DNA of 20,073 nucleotides from Paulinella micropora (taxonomy: Eukaryota > Cercozoa > Imbricatea > Euglyphida): assembly GCA_009731375.1 (NCBI GenBank), contig BJOX01000011.1, positions 938,538-958,610 on the forward strand, written 5' to 3'. The notes under the pieces were generated by a model that worked only from the letters and a program-made list of their open reading frames with translations, was not told the origin of the DNA and ran no database searches. Position numbers and translations under genes: made by a program. This document shows, piece after piece, positions 1-10,212 of the stretch (positions within the stretch are counted from its first letter, which is position 1; every line of letters starts with the position of its first letter).

Positions 1-10
1 GCCAAGCTGC

Positions 11-41
11 ACACCAACCACTGTCTCGCTGTGGTTGGTGT
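11..41. repeat. 11-bp perfect inverted repeat (stem-loop)
   Basis: ACACCAACCAC at 11-21 is the exact reverse complement of GTGGTTGGTGT at 31-41, with a 9-base loop. No gene is recognised around it, and positions 1-370 otherwise hold no coding region I can support. It could be a transcribed hairpin or a remnant of a mobile-element end. Its function is unknown. Confidence 0.6.
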
Positions 42-369
42 CTGTGCCCAGTTCAAGCCGAAAGATAGCCGAGCCCTTTTGAACTATACGGGACAACACT
101 AGAACACTCCCCAGGGGCGTGTGCCATAAGGAGATGATGCGTCTGTAAGCCGAGGTTTCAGGAGTTCACGCTCGTTGTAGTTACCTTCTACAACCCCGAC
201 TTCATCAACCCTTTGCATCACGCCCCGACTTCATCCAGCCATGGTCAGGAGTTGGTTGCCTGTTTAGCCCTTGCGCTGCGCGCGATTAACGGCGGACACA
301 AAATCGTCATTATAGGGGGTTTGGTTTTAGGCCGGAGCACTGCGCAGCTGGCCCTCTGCAACTCGCCCG

Positions 370-370
<1 letters not shown>

Positions 371-442
<72 letters not shown>

Positions 443-482
443 GTAGATAGATAGATAGATACATAGATAGATACATAGATAC

Positions 483-566
<84 letters not shown>
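371..566. repeat. (GATA)n microsatellite inside an S1-gene intron
   Basis: About 195 bases of nearly pure GATA, read as TATC on the coding minus strand, with a few GGTA and CATA variants. It starts a few bases after the putative donor of S1-gene exon 3. Because the period is 4 and no unit forms a stop, all frames are open and give meaningless Tyr-Leu-Ser-Ile translations. Confidence 0.95.
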
Positions 567-573
567 CTGTGAC

Positions 574-1031
574 CAGTCCGTCGCGGTACCAGCCCACGTC
601 CACGAAGACGCCGAACGCCTCCACACGAGTCACCACGCCTCGGATCTTCAGCCCAGGTCTAAACCAAGCAGCCGTAAGTAAGCAACTAAGTAAGTAAGTA
701 AGGAAGAAAGGAAGGATCATACAGGCGGGACCACAAGAGCTCTGCGTCGCGTGTGTATGTGGGTTAAATTACATTTTCAAAAGGTTGGTTAACTCAAGAC
801 GAAGCCAGGAACTAATAGGAATGATATTATGTACCGGAGCTGCTTGAGCTGCTGGGGGGTCAGCTTGGGCATCTTGTAGATGGGCTTCTTGCACTGCTCC
901 TGCCGCCGCTTGACCTGCGGTAGGTAGGTAGGTAGGTAGAGGTAGGTAGGTAGGTAGGTAGGTAGGTAGGTAGGTAGGTAGGTAGGTAGATAGGTAGGTA
1001 GATAGGTAGGTAGATAGGTAGATAGATAGGC

Positions 1032-1121
<90 letters not shown>

Positions 1122-1179
1122 GTAGGTAGATAGGTAGGTAGACCTGCTCGGCGGCGGCGGCGGCGGCGGCAGACTCCAT
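574..1179 (-). CDS. S1 RNA-binding-domain protein, N-terminal part, three exons (3' end beyond window)
   Basis: Three exons fit in phase on the minus strand. Exon 1 (1179-1144) encodes ATG, then Glu-Ser, an Ala run and Glu-Gln. Exon 2 (914-835) encodes a basic segment with [13 protein letters not shown]. Exon 3 (658-574) encodes the first part of an S1 domain, [20 protein letters not shown], then GWYRDGL. The introns are GT-AG: 1143-915 (229 nt, almost pure TACC/TATC repeat), 834-659 (176 nt), and one starting at 573 with GTCACA that runs into a TATC array. Codon phases match at both complete junctions (CAG|GTC; CG|A). S1 domains bind RNA in translation, RNA decay and transcription factors, and the canonical fold continues with His-Ile-Ser after Gly-Leu-Val. 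That part is not visible in positions 1-370, so the next exon is probably outside the window. The protein family beyond S1 is not identified. ATG at 1179 was chosen because the longer frame upstream has no ATG. Confidence 0.6.
919..1141. repeat. (GGTA)n/(GATA)n microsatellite filling S1-gene intron 1
   Basis: The array is GGTA-rich on the left and GATA-rich on the right. It occupies essentially the whole of a 229-nt intron, leaving only a few bases at each splice site. On the coding strand it is a pyrimidine-rich TACC/TATC tract. Confidence 0.95.
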
Positions 1180-1860
<681 letters not shown>

Positions 1861-3789
1861 TTAATACTTTACCCACAGACTTCCTTGGTTGACGAAATCA
1901 GAAGCTTCTTTTTTCTGACATTAGTCGATATCTCATCTATCTATCTATCTATCTCTATCTATCTACCTACCTACCTATCCATCTATCTATCCATCCATCT
2001 ATCCATCCATCTATCCATCCATCAAGCTATTTGTTCTCACCTTACTGACGTCCAGTCCGCCGGTTTGCGCTTTGGCCCGTCGAGCCTCGCTTTGCTGCTC
2101 CACCAGTTTCTTCTGCTCTCTCTCCCTCTCCGCCTTCGCCTCGCTCTCCTTCTTCTTGGCCAGTTTGGATTTGATGCGCTCCTCCTCGTCCTCGCTCTCG
2201 CTCCCGTGTCGGCGGCGTCTGCGCTGCAGCTCTTTCAGCTCGCGCAAGCGCGCCTTAGCCGCGGTCTGCGCGCCCACGCCGTAGTTGTTGTGTTGATAGT
2301 ACTGCGCACGAAAGACAGGGTATGGCCTGGTGCCCTTGTGTCCGCACTCGCACTTGGCCTTGCGGGCCCACGCGATGCATTGGTCGATGTACTTGTTCCA
2401 GCTCTCCACCTCACGCACCGCCGCCCTGTACGCCAGCTCGCGGCTAGGCTTGAGCTTGGTGGGGCAGTCTTTGAAGAAGTCGTCGCGGTCGGGCAAGGGC
2501 TTGCGCTTGTGTACGCGTTCCATGAAGAAGGACTGCAGCTGGATCAGCAGCGTCTGCACCGTGTAGGCTGAGGACCAGCCCGTGGAGCCCGACTTGATTT
2601 CCTCGTCCGCGTACGGCGCCCAGAAGGCCAAGTTGTCTTTGGAGACGAGCAGGTCCAAGCAGATGTAGCCGCCGAAGACGGACTTGGCGGCGATGGGCGT
2701 GCACATGCGCACTTTGGGCGGGTTGTTTGGGTAGTCGTCGGGAAAGCGCATCACCAGGTGGAAGACCACGCCGTCCCAGTCCGTGCCCGGCACGCCCATC
2801 ACGTTGGCGTGCCACTCGAAGAAGTTGTTGTGCATCAGTGGCTCGGCCGTCACGGTCGGCAAAGGCTGCTTACTCACCTCGCGCCAGTCGCGCCACAGAC
2901 GCTTCAGGGCCCGAGCGCGCACCACCTCCCGCTCACGCTTCTTTTGCTCTTCCTCTTTCTTCTTCCCGCGCTCCTCGGGGGTCAGCATTGTGGACAAGCA
3001 CGTGACAAAGGAGCGGCTGACAGGCGGGATGTTCAGCCCGCGCTCGCTCGGTTTGGGCTGTGCGCGCGCTCTCTTCTCCTGCTTGGCCTGCCGTCGCGCA
3101 CGCCGCACCGCGTTGGCCTTGCTGTCCTCCTCGCTGTCAGAGGAGGTGGTGTCGTCTGAAAACACTTCGACCTCATCCACCGTCTCTTTAGCCTCCCAAC
3201 CGCTACTGGACGGCTTGCGGCGAGGGTGGTCCTCCTGTCTCCACTCGTCGTCCTTGTCCCCCATGGCGTTGGCGGGTGTGGTGTCCTTGGCAGCTGTGGC
3301 GGGTGATTGTGCACCATTTTCGGTTACTGGCGCGGCCTCCTGCTTGCCGTCCTGCGGCACAGGAATCGCATCGATTGCCTTGAGCAGTTCCTGGTGCAGC
3401 TGCAGCGCCTTTTCCTTGTGGCGGCGGCAATCCGCCAGCACCACCTCCAGCGCCTCCAGCGCCTGTTTGCGCTCCGCGTCGCTCCACCAGTAGCCCGGGT
3501 CGTTGTAGGCGTACTTGATTGTGGGCTGATTGGGTGTTTCTCCCTCCGCCTTGACGGGCAGACCCTTGGCTTTCGCTGCGTCGCGCTCCTTCTTGAGGCG
3601 TAGCTCTTCCTGCTTGAGCCACTCCACCTGCTCCTGCACGGTGCGTAGCTTGCGCAGCCACTTCTTGAAGTCCACGTCGGTGGACAGCCGCACCGGCATG
3701 TGCGTCAGCGCCTTCTGGTGCAGGCGCAACAAGCTGCACTTCTCGTCCAGCAGGAGGTTCCACACACGCAGAGCGTTCCGCTTGGCCTC
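1861..3789 (-). CDS. Ubiquitin-conjugating enzyme (E2/UBC-fold) domain protein, 3' exons
   Basis: The main exon, 3789-2041, is 583 codons long. It follows a clear acceptor (pyrimidines then CCCAG at 3790) and ends at a GTGAGA donor (2040). A probable last exon (1914-1861, 17 codons, TAA) is in phase after a 126-nt TATC-rich intron. Exon residues 1-140 are a charged helical region with no recognised domain. Residues 140-290 are acidic/Ser-rich then basic linker. Residues about 293-430 are a UBC fold with FFEWHANVMG, FPDDYPNNPPKVRM and GGYICLDLL; the Cys at 377 aligns with the catalytic cysteine that carries ubiquitin. The usual HPN triad before it is absent (TPIAAKSVFGGY instead). A Cys-rich KCECGH follows, then a basic coiled-coil tail. 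E2 enzymes accept ubiquitin from E1 and pass it on with an E3. The size and long extensions suggest a large multi-domain E2. The 5' exon(s) were not found; the upstream intron holds CAGA/GAAA and GTAT repeats. Confidence 0.75.
1932..2024. repeat. (TATC)n/(CATC)n microsatellite in the E2-gene last intron
   Basis: A mixed TATC, TACC and CATC array of about 90 bases lies inside the proposed 126-nt intron. On the minus (coding) strand it reads GATA/GGTA/GATG. This orientation is opposite to the S1-gene intron arrays. Confidence 0.85.
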
Positions 3790-3824
3790 CTGGGAGAGAG
3801 AAAACAAGAACAGCGACCAAGACA

Positions 3825-3839
3825 GACAGACAGACAGAC

Positions 3840-3886
<47 letters not shown>

Positions 3887-3889
3887 AAA
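3825..3889. repeat. (CAGA)n-(GAAA)n microsatellite upstream of the E2 exon
   Basis: Five CAGA units followed by about twelve GAAA units on the plus strand. On the coding minus strand this gives a long pyrimidine tract (TTTC/TCTG) about 35 bases before the 3' splice site at 3790. It could act as an extended polypyrimidine tract. Confidence 0.9.
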
Positions 3890-3952
3890 CGAATGAATGG
3901 ATGAATGACCGCCAAGGGAGAATCAAAAAAGTTAGAAAAAGATATATGCATG

Positions 3953-4261
3953 CATGTATCTATGTATGTATGTATGTATGTATGTATGTATGTATGTATG
4001 TATGTATGTATGTATGTATGTATGTTATGTATGTATGTATGTATGTATGTATGTATGTATGTATGTATGCGAGTATGTATGTGAGTATGTATGTATGTAT
4101 GTATGTATGTATATATATATGTATGTATGCATGTACGTACTTATGTATGTATGTATGTATGTATGTATGGTATGTATGGTATGTATGGTATGTATGGTAT
4201 GTATGTATGTATGTATGTATGTATGTATGTATGTATATGCATATGCATGTGCATATGTATG

Positions 4262-4295
<34 letters not shown>

Positions 4296-4924
4296 TGTAT
4301 GAATGTATGAATGTAAATGTATGTATGTATGTATGCATGAATGTATGCATGAATGCATGTATGAATGTATGTATGTGTATGTATGTATGTATGTATGTAT
4401 GTATGTATGTATGTATGTATGTATGCATGCATGCATGTATGTATGCATGTATGTATGTATGTATGTATGTATGTATGTATGTATGTATGCATGTATGTAT
4501 GTATGTATGTATGTATGTATGTATGTGTTTGCATGTATGTATGTGTGTATGTAATGTATGTATGTATGTATGTATGTATGTATGTATGTATGTATATGTA
4601 TGTATGTATGTATGTTGCATGCATGTATGTGTGTATGTATGTATATATGTATGTATGTATGTATGTGTGTATGTACGTATGTATGTATGTATGTATGTAT
4701 GTATGTATGTATGTATGTATGTATGTATGTACGTACGGACGTACGTACGTATGTATGTATGTATGTATGTATGTATGTATGTATGTATGTACTAGTATGT
4801 ATGTATGTATGTATGTATGTATGTATGTATGTATGTACGTATGTTTGTACGTACGTACGTACGTATGTACGTATGTACGTATGTATGTATGTATGTATGT
4901 ATGTATGTATCTATGTATGTATGT
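3953..4924. repeat. (GTAT)n satellite array, about 970 bp
   Basis: Nearly continuous ATGT/GTAT repeat with scattered variants: ATGC, ACGT, GTGT, one block of GGTAT pentamers (4167-4200) and an ACGTACG block near 4730-4750. Translations in every frame are Tyr-Val-Cys-Met or Tyr-Ile-His-Thr repeats and are not genes. It lies upstream of the E2 exon, probably in an intron or intergenic. Confidence 0.97.
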
Positions 4925-4925
4925 G

Positions 4926-4984
<59 letters not shown>
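4925..4984. repeat. (TATC)n block inside the GTAT array
   Basis: About fifteen TATC units abut the GTAT array directly, marking an abrupt switch of repeat unit and strand sense. Confidence 0.95.
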
Positions 4985-5345
4985 GATGTAATGTATGTAT
5001 GCAATGAATGTATGTAATGTATGTATGTAATGTAATGTATGTATGTAATGTATGTATGTAATGTATGTATGTAATGTATGTATGTAATATATGTATGTAA
5101 TGTATGTATGTAATGTATGTATGAAATGTATGTATGTAATGTATGTATGTAATGTATGTATGTGTGTATGTAATGTATGTATGTAATGTATGTATGTAAT
5201 ATATGTATGTAATGTATGTATGTAATGTATGTATGTATGTAATGTATGTATGTAATGTATGTATGTAATGTATGTATGTAATGTATGTATGTAATATATG
5301 TATGTAATATATGTATGTAATGTATGTAATGTATGTATGTAATGC
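4985..5345. repeat. 13-bp higher-order minisatellite (AATGTATGTATGT)n
   Basis: In this block the GTAT units are grouped into a 13-base period, AATGTATGTATGT, repeated about 25 times with a few variants (AATATATG..., GAAATG...). The period shows that a larger unit has been amplified, unlike the pure tetranucleotide arrays on either side. Confidence 0.85.
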
Positions 5346-5378
<33 letters not shown>

Positions 5379-5410
5379 TGTATGTTTGTATGTTTGTATG
5401 TTATGTATGT

Positions 5411-5444
<34 letters not shown>

Positions 5445-5467
5445 TGCATGTTTGTATGTATGCATGC

Positions 5468-5500
<33 letters not shown>

Positions 5501-5545
5501 TGTATGTATGTATGTATGTATGTATGTATGTATGTATGTATGTAT

Positions 5546-5546
<1 letters not shown>
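5345..5546. repeat. (GTAT)n array
   Basis: GTAT repeats resume after the 13-bp array and end at the poly-T run. There are a few TTTG, TTAT and ATGC variants. Confidence 0.95.
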
Positions 5547-5722
<176 letters not shown>

Positions 5723-5746
5723 CGCACCAATCAATTTTTAATAATA

Positions 5747-5828
5747 GAATATGTATGTATGTATGTATGTGTGTACGTACGTACGTACGTACGTATGTAT
5801 GTATACATTTATACATGTATGTATGTGC

Positions 5829-5859
<31 letters not shown>

Positions 5860-6096
5860 TGTATGTATGCATGCATGTATGTATGTATGCATGTATGTAT
5901 GTGTATATATGTATGTATGTATATATGTATGTTTGTATGTATGTATGTATGTATGATTACTTGTATGTATGTATGTATGTATGTATGTATGTATGCACGT
6001 ATGTATGTATGTATGTATGTATGAATGAATGTATGTATGTATGTATGTATGTATGTATGCATGTGTGTATGTATGTATGTATGTATGTATGTATGT
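5747..6096. repeat. (GTAT)n array
   Basis: The same repeat family as 3953-4924, with ACGT, ATGC and ATAT variants. It ends at TTTTAAGATGG. Confidence 0.95.
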
Positions 6097-6636
6097 TTTA
6101 AGATGGAGTGACTCACATAGTCCTCACGCCCTCTACGACAACAACACGCACAGCTGACGCTCTCTCAAATTTGCTCATATGTAACATGTGAAATACCTGT
6201 ATCTTGGAACAAAGCGTGAAATTTGCGCGTGGATTTCCGAGCTTTGGATGGAATACATGTGGATAGGGGTCTGTAGGAGGGATATATGTGTAGAAGTAAG
6301 GAAATGAGGGGGAGAGAGGCATCGAATAGAAGTAATGGGTAGGATGTAGGCAGACGGGGCACCTAAGCGCTCCCACCGTCTGTTTTACGAACTGGTGGAT
6401 CTATACTAAGCTAAGATATAAAAAGCTGCTGTGAGTAAGGTTGACATTGTCAGTGTTGTGTTGTTGTTGTTGTTGTTGGTTGTTATAGTGGTTAAGTTAG
6501 GTGTACATGTGTGAGGGTGGTATATGAGTGTGATATGTGTGGATATACCTGTATTGTGGAGCGTTGTGGAAAGGGTGTGGAAAGCATGAGAGTATATTTG
6601 ATTGATTTGTCTGGTGTACCTGGCTTTGAAGGTCGT
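6097..6636. other. Unique island between satellite arrays, no confident gene
   Basis: About 540 bases of non-repetitive sequence with a (GTT)n stretch near 6457-6478 and a plus-strand TATAAAA near 6416. On the minus strand, an ATG at about 6174 opens a 20-codon frame ending at a GTGAGT donor-like site (about 6114). This could be a short 5' exon of the E2 gene, but its phase does not match the acceptor at 3790, so an extra exon would be needed. I see no domain. Confidence 0.3.
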
Positions 6637-7093
6637 CCATTATGTATGTATGTATGTATGTATGTATGTATATGTATGTATGTATGTATGTATATATGTA
6701 TGTGTGTATTTATGTACATTTTATGTATGTATGTATGTATGTATGTATGTATGTATGTATGTGTGTGTATGTATGTATGTATGTATATGTATGTATGTAC
6801 ATTATGTATGTATATATGTATGTATGGTATGTATGTATGTATGTATGTATGTATGTGTGTATGTATGTATGTATGTATGTATATATGTATGTATGTACAT
6901 ATGTATGTATGTATGTATGACGTATGTATGTATGTATGTATGACATATGTATGTTTAGTTGTATGTATGTATGTATGTATGTATGTATGTATGTATGTAT
7001 GTATGTTATGTATGTATGTATGTATGTATGTATGTATGTATGTACATATGTATGTATGTATGTACGTATGTATGTATGTATGTATGTATGTTT
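6637..7093. repeat. (GTAT)n array
   Basis: GTAT repeats with embedded TACATT, GACGT and GACAT interruptions. It fades out just before the 3' end of the small minus-strand gene at 7237. Confidence 0.95.
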
Positions 7094-7215
7094 GTAACAT
7101 ATGTATCTCTACGTATGAATGTACATTTGCATGTACATTTTTACATCACAATACTCAAACGCAAATACACACAAACGCAGTCATACGTACGCACACAAGA
7201 ATGCAACAAAACGAG

Positions 7216-7221
7216 TTTATT
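7216..7221 (-). promoter_or_regulatory. Polyadenylation signal AATAAA of the small gene
   Basis: Minus-strand AATAAA 16 bases downstream of the TGA of the two-exon gene. This matches the usual eukaryotic signal, although the spacing to the stop is short. Confidence 0.45.
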
Positions 7222-7236
7222 TTAATATTTGGACAT

Positions 7237-7570
7237 TCACAACAGTACTTTGTGGGGATCATCGTCCGCAACAGCCAACGTTTCTGCCACTTCTGTTGTT
7301 TTCTTCATCACACCCACGGAGCGTTTCCACTCGTGCTGTTCGCCCATCTACGTCATACATTCGAAAAAATATTTGCACCAATACACCAACCATAACTTTT
7401 ACCTGACTGTTAGTCTGGACAGGGACAATGTCGAACACACCAGGCTCAAGCTGACGAAATGCTGAGGTGATCCTAGTTGAGACTTGTACGCCATTCTCTC
7501 TCTCGGCCTTTTTGCGTTCTTTGTCGCGATCGGCCCTACCAGATACCAGCCGCTCGTCTATGGGCGGCAT
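7237..7570 (-). CDS. Small protein of unknown function, two exons
   Basis: Exon A (7570-7403) encodes 56 residues starting MPPIDERLVSGRADRD and ending VQTNSQ. Exon B (7347-7237) encodes 36 residues, MGEQHEWKRSVGVMKKT to DDDPHKVLL, then TGA. The 55-nt intron is GT-AG (CAG|GTAAAAG ... GACGTAG) and phase 0 on both sides, giving a 92-residue charged protein. An AATAAA lies at 7221-7216, 16 bases after the stop. The ATG sits in ACACCATGC. I do not recognise the family; there is no signal peptide or membrane segment. The true start is uncertain, because protein-like short frames upstream (7571-7720) could be further exons, but no phase-consistent junction was found. Confidence 0.5.
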
Positions 7571-8112
7571 GGTGTCTGGGGATAGTGGGGTCCCACAAAC
7601 TGTTTCAGAAACCAAGACTCTGGCCCTCCAAGAAAGATGTAACCTGTGACTCCAGCACTGCAAAAATTTCATCCAACGGGAACTGCTCAGGACAAATGGC
7701 GCTGTAACGGATTCTTACGGGTTTTGCGGACGTAGAATTAAGTAAACAAGTAGTATAGGGTCGCACTTCATCACACTTTTTCGATACATACCCCCGAAGG
7801 AATCAAATGATTCCAACTGCTCTCCTCTTCATTTCGCAAACAAACAATACAGAAAGCAATTATAAGCAAATAAGCCTTATTCTTAAAAGTTATCCACAAT
7901 AAGAAAAACTGAAAAATGAACTCAAAACATAAAAACAAATCATTATTCACATCAACCATTGTAACAAAATAAGAAACCATAAAGCAACATCACATAAGCC
8001 ACCAACAACACACAAAGCAACTAATCACACCGATCCGCCGAAATTAAAGACATCAGCCAAACTAATTCCACCACATACCATCAGCCACTTTTTTTCTCAC
8101 AGACAAACCGTC
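7571..8112. other. Upstream region of the small gene and AT-rich left flank of the retrotransposon
   Basis: Positions 7571-7730 may hold the promoter or additional exons of the minus-strand small gene. From about 7740 the base composition turns AT-rich with no supported gene. A minus-strand 69-codon frame (7980-7771) is hydrophobic and looks random. A palindrome, GGAATCA-AA-TGATTCC, lies at 7799-7814. Without the retrotransposon this AT-rich tract would join 18538 onward. Confidence 0.5.
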
Positions 8113-8116
8113 AAAG
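8113..8116. repeat. Target-site duplication, left copy (AAAG)
   Basis: AAAG directly before the left LTR (TGTTAA...) is repeated directly after the right LTR (18534-18537). Four to six bases is the normal range for LTR-element integration. The duplicate is short and A-rich, so chance is possible. Confidence 0.6.
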
Positions 8117-8366
8117 TGTTAAAATCCCCGAAGATAGCTCGTTAAAAAGTCTGTAATACAACCAAACACAAATCCCCAAAGGAGAATGATGTCTTGTTAT
8201 ATTAGCTCAGTGAAACCGCACAAAAGAAAGCGGCAACAGACCAATGTTAAAATGGCATTAGGTCAAATCCTGCCAAACGATATTGAAATAATGGGAAGAA
8301 ACTAGGTGCACCTGACACCAAAAAAAGTGTATTTTTTACCTGCTATCTGGGGGTGTGATGCCTACA
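8117..8366 (-). repeat. 3' LTR (left copy), 250 bp
   Basis: Direct repeat of 18286-18533, starting TGTTAAAATCCCCG and ending GATGCCTACA on the plus strand. It differs from the right copy by about seven substitutions and two 1-base indels, counted by eye. No AATAAA is seen on the minus strand, so the element's polyadenylation signal is not obvious. Confidence 0.93.
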
Positions 8367-8369
8367 GTA

Positions 8370-8378
8370 CCCCTTCCC
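8370..8378 (-). promoter_or_regulatory. Polypurine tract (plus-strand primer)
   Basis: Minus-strand GGGAAGGGG is followed by TAC and then the 3' LTR start TGTAGG. Polypurine tracts adjoining the 3' LTR prime second-strand DNA synthesis in LTR elements. The position confirms the element's minus orientation. The 3-base spacer is slightly unusual. Confidence 0.75.
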
Positions 8379-8383
8379 ATTTT

Positions 8384-8414
8384 TATGACGGAAATATACA
8401 ATATTTTCGTCATA
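8384..8414. repeat. 14-bp hairpin beside the polypurine tract
   Basis: TATGACGGAAATAT (8384-8397) and ATATTTTCGTCATA (8401-8414) pair over 14 positions with one mismatch and a 3-base loop. In the element's RNA the hairpin ends 5 bases upstream of the polypurine tract. It may shape the 3' end of the genomic RNA. Confidence 0.7.
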
Positions 8415-8895
8415 TAATTGCAGATTTCTTTTCTGCACCCACGCTACGGGGTGTTGCAACTAAGTGCATTAACACACTGATAGACTGTGCATTGGATATA
8501 TAAACGCATACGCCAGGCACGAATCAACGATAAATCTCTAGCATCATCTTTGTAAATACTAAAAACTCCTCCTTTCCCACTCGTTGTCCCCCCCGTAACT
8601 TAATTCTGAGGCAGTATGTCAAGAACGATAGTATAACTATTAAAAAATAAGAGCATCATTATAATTTTCTCCTCCTTCAAAAACACTTCAGATTAGTAAA
8701 TACATTGTCTTTTAATAACATACCCTTGTATACAATCGGTTATCTTAATATAGTACTAGGGGGCCAGTCCTAATAACTATATCCAAAGCCGGGTGAGTGA
8801 GCCCGACCGTGCGATATGCAGACACAAGTAGAGACTGACCGTGCACTGGTATGACTATTTTGAGTATATCCAAAGAAAAATATCTAAAATGTCTA
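8415..8895 (-). other. 3' untranslated region of the retrotransposon
   Basis: About 480 bases between the last candidate pol exon and the hairpin/polypurine tract. It is AT-rich with no supported ORF on either strand. A plus-strand TATATAAA at about 8496-8503 could be a cryptic promoter but no gene follows. Confidence 0.5.
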
Positions 8896-9022
8896 CTAGG
8901 AGAACATTTTTGAGAACATCACCCTGAGTACTTGTTGCAGGGTCGTACCAGGAACATCATCGCTAAACTCACCAGCGATCCCCTTATACTGTGTCGTATC
9001 AATTTGCCGATTGACCTTCGCA
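8896..9022 (-). CDS. Candidate spliced last exon of pol (41 residues)
   Basis: A protein-like frame after an AG at 9024-9023 encodes AKVNRQIDTTQYKGIAGEF, continues for another 22 residues and stops at TAG TAG. It joins in phase (CA|T) to the GTAAGT donor at 9166 that overlaps the end of the pol extension, giving a 144-nt intron. Alternatively, an ATG at 9028 makes it a stand-alone 43-codon ORF. The function is unknown and the splice is inferred from consensus and phase only. Confidence 0.4.
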
Positions 9023-9162
9023 CTCATATGTTGCGATAGAAATGCCAAGTAACAACAATGGTAAAAAATTATTTCAATAAGACATGATCTGGCATGGGTA
9101 ATATGAAATTAATCCACATGCGGTCGCTCAATGTCCGACGCGTGATAAAAGAAAATTGTCAC

Positions 9163-10212
9163 TTACTGCCTTCGTCGCCTTGCGCGAACTTCTTTGCCAG
9201 GTGGCGGGCCGCCAACAAAAGTCAAGTCAAACTTCGACTCCTCAAGACTGTCCCAAATTCCGTTCGGGATGGCGCCCAATGATAAGTCAAAAGGGATGTC
9301 CAGCACTCCCCTAGGCAGTGACTGAATAGTCCACGCAGTGTGGTCTTTATCTCGAGGGGTAATAGTACCATCCCAAGTCTCGAGATCTTTTGCGTCTTTG
9401 TATACTGGTAAATATTGTCTAGCTTTTGGATCCTCAACAGGGTCCATGCTTCTCCAGAAATGGAGTACCGGTTGTATTGTTTTTGCTGCTAAGGATCTCT
9501 TCGATGTCCGTGCTGCCCGCGTAGTCTGCGGGACTGCCACAGCTCGCATGAGATAAAGATCTGAGAGAGTGTCATCGGCAACATGAGGTTCTGCCGGTCG
9601 CATCAGATAAAAAGCGTCTTGGACCCACTTGATGGTCGCTATCGCCTCGCCTTCCTTCCACCGCGCATGGCGAATGTCCACATTACCCGCGTTTGGGTTA
9701 GTGTCTTTCTCCCCTCCTCCTCCATGAACATCCGCCGCTCGCGTCGACCTCGCCACCTTCCTCGGTTGGTCAAAAATAAGATCGTTTTTCGCTCTCGTCA
9801 TCTGCGCCTCCGTGAACTTCTCCTTCGTACCGCCGCGGACTATGGGGGCTTTAGACTGAGTCCCCGCCGCGCTTTTGCGGTTTGAGCCTTTCTTACTCTC
9901 CTTCTCGGTCTCCTCCTTCTCCGAGACTGGTGCCCGATAGGCATTTTCCTCTTCTAAGGTATCCTCCTTATTGATAGGCGGTACCTCTTTGAAATCCTCC
10001 TTCATCCGTTTCAACGCCTCCTCAACGGATTCATCCTCAAGTAAGAAGGGGTCATATTTGATCAGCCTTCGAACATTCACGATTTGCACCTTCCCTCTAC
10101 CCCTGATCTTATAGTTCAGAGGTCCCATCTGATCCATGATCTGGTATGGTCCTTTCCAGTGGGTAAACAGCTTAGAGCTAACCCCCTTGGGTACTTGAGG
10201 ATGGTACAGGAG
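9163..10212 (-). CDS. Pol C-terminal part: integrase GPY/F module plus unknown extension (frameshifted from pol)
   Basis: This frame opens exactly where the main pol frame breaks. It starts with LLYHPQVPKG, KLFTHWKGPYQI and VQIVNVRRLIKY, the GPY/F module at the C-terminus of Ty3/gypsy integrases, which helps DNA binding and multimerisation. A charged linker of about 110 residues follows, then about 180 residues with no recognised domain (two YLMR segments, many Trp, a basic RARRRRQ end). No chromodomain is evident. It is in the +1 frame relative to pol; one extra A at 10213 accounts for the shift. The formal stop is TAA at 9165-9163, but this overlaps a perfect GTAAGT donor, so the coding region may continue by splicing. 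The frame is otherwise free of stops, so decay is minimal. Confidence 0.8.
   Translation of the reverse strand, partial: LLYHPQVPKGVSSKLFTHWKGPYQIMDQMGPLNYKIRGRGKVQIVNVRRLIKYDPFLLEDESVEEALKRMKEDFKEVPPINKEDTLEEENAYRAPVSEKEETEKESKKGSNRKSAAGTQSKAPIVRGGTKEKFTEAQMTRAKNDLIFDQPRKVARSTRAADVHGGGGEKDTNPNAGNVDIRHARWKEGEAIATIKWVQDAFYLMRPAEPHVADDTLSDLYLMRAVAVPQTTRAARTSKRSLAAKTIQPVLHFWRSMDPVEDPKARQYLPVYKDAKDLETWDGTITPRDKDHTAWTIQSLPRGVLDIPFDLSLGAIPNGIWDSLEESKFDLTFVGGPPPGKEVRARRRRQ

Noticed and set aside
6113-6376. Minus-strand 87-codon ORF
   Set aside because: Composition looks random. Only its last 20 codons before a GTGAGT site could be an exon, and their phase does not fit the E2 acceptor.
7771-7980. 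Minus-strand 69-codon hydrophobic ORF
   Set aside because: Lies in AT-rich sequence with no coding bias, splice support or recognisable family.
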